From Thermus brockianus (GTDB taxonomy: Bacteria > Deinococcota > Deinococci > Deinococcales > Thermaceae): DNA of 64,000 bases. The stretch is taken from NCBI RefSeq assembly GCF_001880325.1, contig NZ_CP016312.1, forward strand, positions 868,001 through 932,000. The letters are read 5' to 3'. Below, one piece after another: positions 54,969 to 64,000 of the stretch (positions are counted from its first letter, which is position 1; each line of letters starts with the position of its first letter). A program made the position numbers and the translations under genes. The notes beneath the pieces are model-generated. The model made no database searches, had not been told where the DNA came from, and was given only the letters and a program-made list of their open reading frames with translations.

Positions 54969-56244
54969 AGCTGCGCCCGGGCCGCCGCCCCTTGGGGGCG
55001 GCGGCCAGGGTCTTTGTAGCGGCTAGGCAGGAAGCCCCAGGCCCAGGAAGGGAGGTCCTCCCCCGCCACCATCCGGGCCAGGGCCTCCCCCGCCCCCAAG
55101 GCGGCCATAACCCCATAACCGGAAAAGGCCCCGAGGAGGTAAACCCCTTCGGCCACCGGACCCAGTAGGGGCAGGTTCTCTGGGGTGCGCACGTAGTACC
55201 CCCCGTCCACCCGGGGCCGCACCCCCAGGTAGGCCCGAAGGCCAGGAAGCATGGGGAAAAGCCCCCTAAGGGCCACCTCCCCCGCCCACGGAGGCGGGGT
55301 AGGGCCGCAAGCCCAGGGGAATTCCGTCTGAGGCCATGGGTTGTAAAGGGCGAGGAAGCCTTCCCCCTCGGGCCTACCGTGGGCTCCGGGAGGCAAAGGG
55401 CCAAGGAGGGGGGCAAAGGCCGCCTCGTCCCGCAGGAGGGCCTGTTCCTCCGGGGTGAAAATCTCCTGGCCTTCGTTCCAGATGAGAAGGGGGGTCTCCC
55501 GGGGAAGAGGCCCAAGGGGTCGGGGAACCAGGCCTTGAAGTGGGGCTCGGCCGCCACGGGGAGGGTGGGGTCCAAGGCGGCAAGGAGGGCGGGAAGCCCA
55601 GGCCCCGGGGCGAGGACCAAGGCGGCGAAAGGCCAAAGCGCCTCCTCCTCCCCCCGCCGCACCCGGGCGTAGCGGGGCCTACCCCCTTCCCGCTCCAGGC
55701 CCAAAAACGCCCCCGCTACCAGCCTACCCCCCGCCTTCCTCAGGGCCTCCAGGAGGGCCATCCCCAGGCCGTGGGCGGAAAGCCAGCCCGCCTTGCGCAC
55801 GTGGAGCCCGGCCTTGCCCTTCAGGTGGGCCAGATAGGGGAAAACCTCGCCCAAGGCCCCGGGGAGGACGAGGTCCATCCCCTCTTCCGCCCCCGACGGG
55901 TAGGTGGCGGCTTTGGGGTGAACCCGCAAGGGCCCGGCGTGGGGGGCAGCCTGGGCCAGGGCGAAGAGGCTTTCCGCCTCGCCCACGTAGAGGTAGCCCC
56001 TCGGCCTAGGCCGGGCCGCTTCCCCAAAGGGGCCGAGGAGCTCGAGGCTTCGCCCGACCAAGGAGGCCAAGGCTTCCTCCCCTGGCCAGAAGACCCGGTA
56101 GCACTCCGTGGACTTGTCGCTGGTGCAGGCGAGGGGGGCCTCCCGCTCCAGGACCAAGACCGGGAAGCCCCTCTGGGCCAGGAAGTAGGCGGCGGAAAGC
56201 CCCAAGATTCCCGCCCCCACCACCAAGACGTCCCCTTCGGGCAT
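54965..56244 (-). CDS. FAD-dependent amino-acid/glycine oxidase type protein, frameshifted in this sequence
   Basis: DAO-fold flavoprotein; nearest by eye to glycine or sarcosine oxidases. The FAD site [19 protein letters not shown] and [19 protein letters not shown] are near the N-terminus. After LGLFP the frame breaks; adding one base around 55501-55504 gives [17 protein letters not shown] and restores the rest, including [20 protein letters not shown] and [19 protein letters not shown]. The repaired protein is about 426 aa. TACCCT lies 8 nt before the ATG. The substrate is unproven. Confidence 0.8.
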
Positions 56245-56252
56245 TTGCCCTC

Positions 56253-56265
56253 AGGGTACTACACT
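56253..56265. promoter_or_regulatory. Divergent leaderless promoters of the FAD oxidase and moaC
   Basis: TACCCT on the minus strand (56253-56258) serves the oxidase, 8 nt before its ATG; TACACT on the plus strand (56260-56265) serves moaC, 6 nt before its ATG. The start codons are only 27 nt apart. Confidence 0.65.
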
Positions 56266-56271
56266 AAGGCC

Positions 56272-56745
56272 ATGGACCTCACCCATTTCAAGGATGGCAG
56301 GCCCCAGATGGTGGACGTGACGGAAAAGCCAGCGACCTTCCGCACCGCCACCGCCGAGGCCTTCGTGGAGCTTACGGAGGAAACCCTTCTGGCCCTGGAA
56401 AAGGGCGGGGTGGGCAAGGGGGACCCCTTGGTGGTGGCCCAACTCGCCGGCATCCAGGCGGCCAAGAAGACGGCGGACCTCATTCCCCTCTGCCACCCCC
56501 TTCCCCTCACCGGGGTGGAGGTGAGGGTGGACCTGGAAAGGGAGGCCAAGCGGGTGCGCATTGAGGCCACGGTGCGCACCAAGGCGGAAACCGGGGTGGA
56601 GATGGAGGCCCTCACCGCCTGTGCCGTGGCCGCCCTCACGGTTTACGATATGCTCAAGGCGGCCTCCAAGGGGCTTGTCATCAAGGAGGTGCGCCTCCTC
56701 CACAAGGCGGGGGGCAAAAGCGGGGAGTGGCGGCGGGAAGGGTAG
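56272..56745 (+). CDS. moaC: Cyclic pyranopterin monophosphate synthase MoaC
   Basis: Second step of molybdenum/tungsten pterin synthesis. The 157-aa protein has [16 protein letters not shown], the active-site [14 protein letters not shown], and [21 protein letters not shown] with KSGEWRR at the end. Length and motifs are normal. TACACT lies 6 nt before the ATG. It supplies cofactor that enzymes such as the tungsten-type oxidoreductase in this window need. Confidence 0.97.
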   Translation: MDLTHFKDGRPQMVDVTEKPATFRTATAEAFVELTEETLLALEKGGVGKGDPLVVAQLAGIQAAKKTADLIPLCHPLPLTGVEVRVDLEREAKRVRIEATVRTKAETGVEMEALTACAVAALTVYDMLKAASKGLVIKEVRLLHKAGGKSGEWRREG

Positions 56746-56774
56746 CCTTTACCCTGGGGGTGTATTCTAGGACC

Positions 56775-57104
56775 ATGCGCGTCGCCATCGCTTTGGACAA
56801 GGAGGAGGGCCGGGTCTACCCAGGCCCCTTCGGCCACGCTCCCCGGTACGCCATCTACGAGGTGGGGGAGGACGGGAGCCTGCGCCTCCTGGAGGTCCGG
56901 GAAAACCCCCACGCCAGGGAACACGGCGAGGAGAAGCACGCCAAGATGCGGGCCCTTCTCCAGGACGTGGCCCTCAAGGTGGGGGCCCGTTTCGGCCACG
57001 GGGGAAGCCAGGGGGCCTTCCCGGTGGCGGGGCGCCTCGAGGTGGGCCCGGTCTCCCTAGAGGAGGCCTTGGCCCTCCTCAAGGCGCGGCGAAATAGCGC
57101 CTGA
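56775..57104 (+). CDS. NifX/NifB-C-type dinitrogenase FeMo-cofactor-binding fold protein
   Basis: A 109-aa protein of the NifX/NafY fold: MRVAIALDKEEGRVYPGPFGHAPRYAIYE, HGEEKHAKMRALL and FGHGGSQGAF. No nitrogenase genes are near, so a general metal-cluster or Mo-binding role is likelier than nitrogen fixation. TATTCT lies 6 nt before the ATG, which rules out the longer upstream start. Its end overlaps the convergent membrane-protein gene by 26 nt. Confidence 0.83.
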   Translation: MRVAIALDKEEGRVYPGPFGHAPRYAIYEVGEDGSLRLLEVRENPHAREHGEEKHAKMRALLQDVALKVGARFGHGGSQGAFPVAGRLEVGPVSLEEALALLKARRNSA

Positions 57105-57924
57105 GGAGCTCCCGGGCTTCCGGGGCAAGGGGGGTCTTCTCCAGGTAGACCTCCACCCCCCGGCGCACCCTCTCGGGGGGCCTACCCGCGGGCCAAGGGG
57201 AAGGCAAGCCCTCGCCTTCCCCCTCCCCCGGGGGAAGGAGACCCGCTTCCTCCCCTTGGGGCGTCGGGGGAAGGACGGGGGGACCCTGTTGGACGTCCCC
57301 CGTGCCCGAACCCACCCCTCCCCTAGGGCCCGGGGAAGCCCCGCTGGCGCCCTCCCCTTGCGAAGGGCCCACCTCTCCCGAAGTGCCGCCCTGGGAAGCG
57401 GGGGCCTCCCCTTCCCTCCGGAAGGAGCCCCCACCCTGGCCCGGGGAAGAGCCCCTCTCCGAAGCCCCATCCCTCCCCGTCTCCTCCCCCCTAGCTTGCG
57501 AGGCACCCTCTTCCCTCCCCGAAGCCCCTTGGGGCGTGGCGGGCCGCTCCAGGCGTGGGAGGGCCCACCCGCCCCCCGCCCCTTCCGCCCGCCAGGCGGC
57601 GAGGAGGAGGGCTAGCACCAGGGCCAAGAGGTAGAGGAAGAGAAGGCCAAGGGGAAAGGGCGGAAGCCTAAGGGGGGCCTTCCTTGCCTCCGCCCAAAGC
57701 CGCTCCTCCCCGTAGGCGAGGGCGGTGGGGTAGGCGAGGCTCACCCGGCTGATCTCCCAAAGAGCCCTCCCCTCCCACAGGCGGGTGGGAAGGAGGAGGC
57801 CCAAGGGGGAAAGGAGGGCGAAAAGGGGGTGGGAAAGGCCCAAGAGGGCGAGGGCCAGGGCCAAAAGGAGGCGGTAGCGCCAGGCGAGGCGGCTGGCGTA
57901 GGCGCGGTGGAAACTGGGGCCCAC
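57079..57924 (-). CDS. Membrane protein with long low-complexity Gly/Ser/Pro/Glu segment
   Basis: A 281-aa protein of unknown function. Two or three membrane segments (about 18-45 and 90-108), then about 120 residues of low complexity (repeats of Gly-Glu, Ser-Gln-Gly, Pro-Arg), then a short ordered end, RRGVEVYLEKTPLAPEARELLRRYF. GTG 57924 is chosen because CATAAT lies 6 nt upstream; TTG 57942 is possible. It starts 8 nt inside the preceding gene's end region. Confidence 0.6.
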   Translation of the reverse strand: MGPSFHRAYASRLAWRYRLLLALALALLGLSHPLFALLSPLGLLLPTRLWEGRALWEISRVSLAYPTALAYGEERLWAEARKAPLRLPPFPLGLLFLYLLALVLALLLAAWRAEGAGGGWALPRLERPATPQGASGREEGASQARGEETGRDGASERGSSPGQGGGSFRREGEAPASQGGTSGEVGPSQGEGASGASPGPRGGVGSGTGDVQQGPPVLPPTPQGEEAGLLPPGEGEGEGLPSPWPAGRPPERVRRGVEVYLEKTPLAPEARELLRRYFAAP

Positions 57925-57931
57925 AAGGGGA

Positions 57932-59387
57932 TTATGGCGCAAAAAGGGCCAGGGCGTTCACCACGGGCCTGGGGCTCCCTTGGTAAGGGCTTCGCAACAC
58001 CCCCTTCACCCAAAGCTGGGCCGAGCCGCCCCCGTCCATCCGGAGGGCGTTCCAGGCCCCCCGGGCGAGGAGGGCCCGGGCCAGGACCCCGGGGGTGGTG
58101 GGCTCGGAAACGAGGAGCCATAGCCGCCCCTCCCTCGTCCAGGCCACCGCCGCCTGGGGGCCACGGCCTGGAGGGGCCTTGGATCCTTGAAGTTCTCCTT
58201 GGCCGGGTCAAAGGCGTACTGGCCCTCCCAGAGGAGCAGGGGCCCCCCTTCCAGGGCGTAGCGGAAGGGGGGTCTAGCCGCCCGTAGAGGCTTAGGCGTT
58301 CCCCCACCGCCAAGGGGAAGGGCGGGGCCCCCTTGGGGAAAGCGAGGGCCCAGGCCCCGGCGGGAAGCTCCGCCGGGGCGGGGAAGAGGGCCTCCACCCG
58401 GTCCCCCCGCACCAGGGCCACCTCCTCCCCCTCCCGCCCCACGGGGCCCGGCACGGTGTGGGCGGTGTAGCGGGCCCGGGAGGCGTTCACCCCCACCCGC
58501 ACCCTTTCCCCCCTGGGCCCCGCCACCACCGCTTCAAAGCGGGGCAGGCCCAGGAAGAAGGTAAATCCATCCCAAAACAGGGCGGCGCGGCCGAAGGGGT
58601 AGGAGACCGTGACCCCGTCCTGGACCCAAAGCCCGATGGGGGTGCCGGTCTTGGGGTCAAAGTAGCCCCCGTTGAGGACGGCCAAGGCCCCTGGGGCCAG
58701 GTCCTTGGGCAAAGCCCGCTTCCCCGGGGTGCCCACGGGCAGAAGCCTCCCCCTTTCCGCCTCCACCAGGTAGAGCCTTAGGGGCTCCGGGGCGAAAGCC
58801 CAGACCTCGCGGTAGCGCACCCCTGGGGCCAGAACCTCCTCCACCTCCGGGGCCAGGGGGTAGAGGTCCAGGACGAGGCGGGGAGGGTCATTCAAAGGAA
58901 ATAGCCGGTAGCGGAGGAGCTTCCCGGGGGCGGAAAGCGTTAGCTCGGTACCCTGGGGAAGAAGCCGCACCGAGGCCGAAACCCCCTTGGGCCAGGGGGC
59001 CTCGAGGGCCTTCGGCGCCAGGTAGGGTAACCGGAGGCGCAGGCCCTCCCGCGCCATGCCCTCCTGAGGGGGCATGGCGGCAGGGCCGGGAAGGTCCAGG
59101 ACAAGGCGGAAGGCCCGCCCCTGGCTCCCAAAGCGGGCCGAGGCCTCAGGTACCTGGAAGTAGCCCAAATCCCTCAGTACCCCCAAGGGGAGCCGCTCCC
59201 TTTCCGGGGCCGGCCAGTCCCCCAAAGGCTCCGCCCACCCCACCCCGGGCACGTACACGAGCCGGACGCCCTCTCCCTCGTACACCCAGGCCCCCCCTTC
59301 CTCCCGGAAGGCGAGGCCAAAGACCCCTGCGGGGAAGCCCTGCCCTAGGGCGAGGCCGAGGAGGAGGAGAAGGGCAAGAAGCCTCAT
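57932..59387 (-). CDS. Exported phosphodiester glycosidase (NAGPA-domain) type protein, frameshifted twice in this sequence
   Basis: Signal peptide (MRLLALLLLLGLALGQG), a beta-rich N-terminal region to about 210, then the NAGPA domain (ALAVLNGGYFDPKTGTPIGLWVQDG; later NALRMDGGGSAQLWV). Two missing bases break it: in the C6 run at 58267-58272 (plus-strand G) and the C5 run at 58156-58160. With both restored the protein reads RLDPPFRYALEGGPLLLWEGQ... and ends NALALFAP, about 485 aa. Both gaps are in C/G runs, so errors are likelier than decay. Function in the envelope is an inference. Confidence 0.75.
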
Positions 59388-59421
59388 CCCCCCATGAAAG
59401 CAAAGCCTCGTGAGAAAGGCC

Positions 59422-62297
59422 TTAGCCCTTCACCACGATGAGGGGCCGGAGGCGGGCCACCTTCTTGCCAATCCCCGCCCCCTCCACCGCCTCCACCACC
59501 AGGGACACGTCCTTGTAGGCCTCGGGCATCTCCTCGTCCACCGTGGCCCGGGTGGCAGCCCTGACCAGGATGCCCCTTTCCGCAAGCTCCTTGACCAGGT
59601 TCCGCTCCCTGGCCACCCGCTTCGCCTGGTGCCGGCTCATTTTCCGCCCCGCCCCGTGGCAACTGGAGCCGAAGGAAACCTCCATGGCCCTAGCCGTACC
59701 CGCCAGAACGTAGGAGTAGCGGCCCATATCCCCCGGCACCAGGACGGGCTGGCCCACCTTCCGGTACTCCGGGGGGATCTCCAGGTGGCCAGGCCCAAAG
59801 GCCCGGGTGGCCCCCTTGCGGTGGACCAGGACCCGGCGCCCCCTGTGCTCCTCAAACTTGGCGTTGTTGTGGGCGAGGTCGTAGAGGACCCGGAGGCCGT
59901 GGTCCCGAGGGGCGTAGCCCACCGCCTCAAAGGCCTCCCGCACGAAGTGGGCGATGAGCTGGCGGTTGGCGAAGGCGAAGTTGGCAGCAGCGGCCATGGC
60001 CTGGAGGTAGTCTTCCCCCTCGGGGCTTCGTATGGGGGCAGCGGCGAGCTGCTTGTCCACGAGCTCAATCCCGTACCGAGGGGCTACCTTGAGGAAGCGC
60101 TCCACGTAGTCCTGGCAGACCTGGTGGCCTAGGCCCCGGCTTCCCGTGTGGATGAGGACGGTGATCTGGCCCCTAAAAAGCCCGTAGGCCTCGGCGGCCT
60201 CGAGGTCGTACACCTCGTCCACGTACTGCACCTCCAAGAAGTGGTTGCCGCTTCCCAAGGTGCCGATCTGGGGGGTTCCCCGCTCAAAGGCCCTTTCCGA
60301 GACCTTGTCGGGGTTGGCCCAAGGGAGGCGGCCTTCGGACTCAATGAAGCGCACGTCCTCCGGGTAACCGAAGCCCCGCTTTACCAGCCACCCCGCCCCC
60401 TCCTTAAGGATCTCCTTGAGCTCCCGCTTGCTAAAGCGCACGTCCCGCCTTTCGCTCCCCACCCCGGAGGGCACCAGGCGGTAGAGGGCGTCGGCGAGCT
60501 CCCGCTGGCGGGGGAGGAGGTCTTCCAAGGTGAGGTGGGAGGTCAAAAGGCGGACCCCGCAGTTGGAAACCACGAACCCTTCTGCCACAAAGTTGTGGTC
60601 TGGATGGGCCATGGAAAGGTCGTAAACCCTACCCCCATAGGGCACCCGTTCCACGGCCACCACCCGGTCAAAGAGCATGCCCTCGCAAGCCGCCACGAAC
60701 TCGGGAAAGGTGGGAAAGCCTTGGGGACGGAAGGAACGGCGCTCCTCGTAAAGGGTGCGCTCCACAAAGCGGCGTGAGACCCCAAGCCCCTGGGCGATGG
60801 CCTTCACCGAATAGCCCGCCTTCCGGAGCGCCCAAGCCTTCTTGGCCAGGGCCTCCCGCTCGGCCAGGTGCGCCTCCTTCTTCCGAAGGTAAAAGGCGGC
60901 CAGAAGGGCCAGCCGGGCCTTGGTGGGGGCGTAGGCGTAGCCTATTTCCTCGTAAAGCCGGGCCAGGTTTTCCGGGGTGGATCGGAGGATGAGCTTGAAG
61001 CGGTGGGAAGGGTCCTCCGGCTCCTCCCAATCCGCCTCTTCCCGCAGGTCCTGCACCTCTAATCCCACGGAGGCCAGCAACCGGGCGAGGTCCTGCATAA
61101 AAGCACGTCCCTCTTCCAAGGCGCTTCTGCGCTTGGACTGGGAAAGGACTGGGGGCAGGAGGTTGTAGCCGTGGCCACTCACGGCCCTGGGCGCAGAGAG
61201 TTCCGCCCCGAAAAGCCCCGCTAGAAAGTTGGCCTTAAGCCAAGGGGGAAGGGCAAAAAGCCAAGGCGGGAGCCTAAATCCCTGCTTGGCCCTGGCCCCC
61301 TCGGGAAGCCCGAGGGCGCGGAGAAGGAGAAAGAGGGCGCGGGAGGATATCTTCAGGCTAGCCTCCTCCGCGGAAAAGGCCCGGCCCCGGAAGCTGTGGC
61401 GGCGCCAGCGCAGATAAGGGCCCCCCGCCCGGAAGCCTAGACGCTCCAGATCGGCCTTGGCCTCCAGGAGGCCTTCCCTTGCCCCGTAGAGCACGAGGTA
61501 GGCCTTTCCCCCAGAGCGGTACAGGGTCCCATCCCCCAGGGAGTACCCCATCAAGCGCAAAAGGGCTGGCAGGTGGGGATGGTCTGCCCTAAGAGGGAGA
61601 AGCCCCCGCGCCCGGAGCTCCAAGGGGGCCCGGGGAAAGCCCAGCTCCTTAGCCCAAGCCTCCGCCGCCTCCTCCCCCACAAGGGTCAGGGGAGGAGGCG
61701 GTTCGTAAGGGAGCCCCCGGAAAGGGTGAACCGCCACTTGGTCGCCCGGCCGCAGTTCGCCCAGGGGGCGCATTCCTGCAGGGGTATAGACCGGGTGGTC
61801 GGGGGTGGCCTCGAGGACAAAACCCCCTTCGGTGCGGAGGCGCACCAACTCCTCCCCTTCCCGGGAAAGGAGGAAAAGGGCGCGCGCCGCCTCGGGGCGC
61901 TCCCCTAAGCGCCAGGCCACCAAGAGGGGATCTCGCTCTTGGGCGAGCTCCTCAATGGGCCGCGTGTAGCGGTCGTGGGCTAGGACACGGGTTCCCGGGG
62001 GCAAGCAGTTGATGTCAAACCCCACCCCCCCGGGCTCACCACCCCGCCCACCTCGGGGTCAAAGGCCGCCACCCCCCCGATGGGAAAGCCGTAGCCCCAG
62101 TGGATATCCGGCATGGCCAGGGCCGGCTCCACGATGCCGGGCAGGGTGGCCACGTTCATCAGCTGCTGCAAGGAAGCGTAGTTCTCCGTTTCCAGGTCCC
62201 TTAGGATCTCCTCGGAAGCGAAGAAGATAGCGTCCACCCGCATCTTCCCCTGCCGGGGGATGCGGTAGGTGTAGGGGGCGATCTTTTCAAAGCGCAT
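59422..62297 (-). CDS. rtcB: tRNA-splicing ligase RtcB with an intein; single-base frameshift in this sequence
   Basis: RNA 2',3'-cyclic-phosphate/5'-OH ligase, repairing cut RNAs with GTP and Mn2+. N-extein of 97 residues ([13 protein letters not shown] to VGFDIN), C-extein of 379 ([10 protein letters not shown] to LIVVKG), total about 476, a normal RtcB. Active-site marks: D95-I-N-C98, [21 protein letters not shown], and the guanylylated His in [14 protein letters not shown] 62297 has GGGAGGG before it. The G7 run (C7, 62025-62031 on the plus strand) needs an eighth base to keep frame into the intein. It is the only RNA-ligase gene seen and sits divergent to 23S rRNA. Confidence 0.9.
60562..62007 (-). 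other. RtcB intein (482 aa) with LAGLIDADG-type endonuclease and a helix-turn-helix
   Basis: Begins with Cys in [12 protein letters not shown] right after GFDIN (block A); block B is [15 protein letters not shown] with the TxxH pair; block F is [18 protein letters not shown]; it ends FVVSN before the +1 Cys of the extein. The penultimate residue is Ser instead of His, as in Npu DnaE. In between, [12 protein letters not shown] and [10 protein letters not shown] are the two LAGLIDADG helices, so a homing endonuclease is present; near its end [21 protein letters not shown] looks like a DNA-binding helix-turn-helix. Whether the endonuclease is still active is open. Confidence 0.9.
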
Positions 62298-62307
62298 GGC
62301 GCCCTCC

Positions 62308-62377
62308 CAAAACAAAACCGCCGGGCTTTGGGGCCCGGGCTTATTCTCAAGCTACGCCGATATGCGGTATGCGTCAA
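62308..62377 (-). promoter_or_regulatory. rtcB promoter and possible leader attenuator
   Basis: TTGACG (62372-62377) and TAGCTT (62349-62354) are 17 nt apart. In the short leader, CCGGGC-CCCAAA-GCCCGG (62321-62338) is followed on the minus strand by CGGTTTTGTTTT, which is the form of an intrinsic terminator, and then by the Shine-Dalgarno site and ATG. Confidence 0.6.
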
Positions 62378-62486
62378 GGTTATGCGGGCCATGACCCTTG
62401 CAGTCCTCACCGCGCCTGGGTGTCCGGCGTGCTAACGGGGTGCAAGGAGCACCAAAGCCCTTGGCCCGAGGAAGCCCTGGGGGTAC

Positions 62487-62515
62487 TTGACACGTTCTAG
62501 GGGTCCTGGTAGTCT
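62487..62515 (+). promoter_or_regulatory. Promoter of the 23S rRNA gene
   Basis: TTGACA (62487-62492) and TAGTCT (62510-62515) are 17 nt apart. The -35 is perfect. The transcript would start about 86 nt before the mature 23S end. Confidence 0.75.
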
Positions 62516-62524
62516 TTTCTTTGC

Positions 62525-62602
62525 GCTGCCTGGTAGGCGGCGGGGGATCTTGAAAGCTGGGGTGGATGGTTGAGGATGTGAGGCCATGCGGGAGCGTGGC
62601 CT
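62525..62602 (+). promoter_or_regulatory. 23S rRNA leader with two hairpins
   Basis: GCTGCC-TGGTA-GGCGGC (62525-62541) and AGGCCA...TGGCCT (62581-62602) are two hairpins in the precursor leader. The second lies just before the mature 5' end and may belong to the processing stem. The rest of 62298-62606 holds no gene; it is filled by the divergent rtcB and 23S control elements. Confidence 0.5.
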
Positions 62603-62607
62603 TTGAG

Positions 62608-64000
<1,393 letters not shown>

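Noticed and set aside
56775-57104. Nitrogen-fixation gene
   Set aside because: Only the NifX-like fold is present; there is no nitrogenase or other nif gene in the window.
57302-57634. Pro/Ala/Ser-rich frames opposite the low-complexity part of the 57-kb membrane protein
   Set aside because: They are a reflection of the GGxGSx repeats on the other strand; no start signal.

Overview
The window is a piece of a Thermus chromosome. The evidence is the very GC-rich DNA, an S-layer gene of the Thermus SlpA type, a dnaX gene with the nine-A slippery run known from Thermus, a 23S rRNA gene with no 16S gene in front of it, and ribosomal, SSB, RecA-era repair and copper-chaperone proteins that closely match the T. 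thermophilus proteins I remember. It is probably not T. thermophilus itself, because several sequences differ from the ones I recall. No phage, insertion sequence or CRISPR array was seen, so this looks like core chromosome.

Layout. 1-2.1 kb: a cut-off short-chain dehydrogenase and a divergent FMN-dependent lactate-type oxidase. 2.1-4.1 kb (minus): rpsF-ssb-rpsR-rplI and tRNA-Asn. 4.2-9.5 kb: uvrB, the S-layer gene slpA with a structured 128-nt leader, and divergently glmS, whose leader carries a glmS-type ribozyme. 11.4-15.2 kb: HD-GYP regulator, DUF4127 protein and thioredoxin reductase behind a striking inverted repeat. 15.3-15.5 kb: tRNA-Glu(CTC), tRNA-Glu(TTC), tRNA-Gln(CTG). 15.6-17.9 kb: an unrecognised two-gene unit. 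17.9-23.3 kb (minus): def-fmt, cdaA-cdaR (cyclic di-AMP), deoB, a small acidic protein and a ZapE-like ATPase. 23.3-31.2 kb: glutaredoxin-like protein, DinB, fabI, ispG-tgt, a uracil permease, an AI-2E-type membrane protein, a degenerate M23 protein, rpmB and lspA. 31.2-36.5 kb: aspartate aminotransferase, lipid kinase, a catalytically dead histidine phosphatase, GNAT, a histone-deacetylase-fold amidohydrolase and a phosphoesterase. 36.5-42 kb: a MoaD-DUF1952 protein beside a tungsten-type aldehyde ferredoxin oxidoreductase, sugar kinase, quinone reductase and old yellow enzyme. 42-49.7 kb: prfA, ZIP transporter, EF-hand protein, SCO/PCuAC copper chaperones for CuA assembly, MazG, Nudix proteins and argB. 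49.7-57 kb: dnaX, a CsoR/CstR-family repressor, 2-oxoacid:ferredoxin oxidoreductase, an FAD oxidase, moaC and a NifX-like protein. 57-62.3 kb: a membrane protein, a phosphodiester glycosidase-type protein and rtcB interrupted by a large intein. 62.5 kb to the end: promoter, leader and first half of the 23S rRNA.

Three genome-wide habits show. (1) About thirty genes have a TANNNT -10 box 5-9 nt (mostly 6) before the start codon, so they are probably leaderless; several divergent pairs share overlapping -10 boxes. Genes with real leaders and Shine-Dalgarno sites are few: ribosomal genes, slpA, glmS, trxB, rtcB, the aldehyde oxidoreductase and korA. (2) In protein-coding DNA every TCGA I could find lies in CTCGAG. 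(3) Six genes are broken by single missing bases, all repairable by adding one base to a C or G run, which looks more like sequencing error than decay.

The most interesting systems are the RtcB intein placed exactly before the active-site cysteine, the glmS ribozyme in a Thermus, and a possible persulfide-type CstR circuit linking the repressor at 51.4 kb with operators at trxB and the glutaredoxin-like gene.
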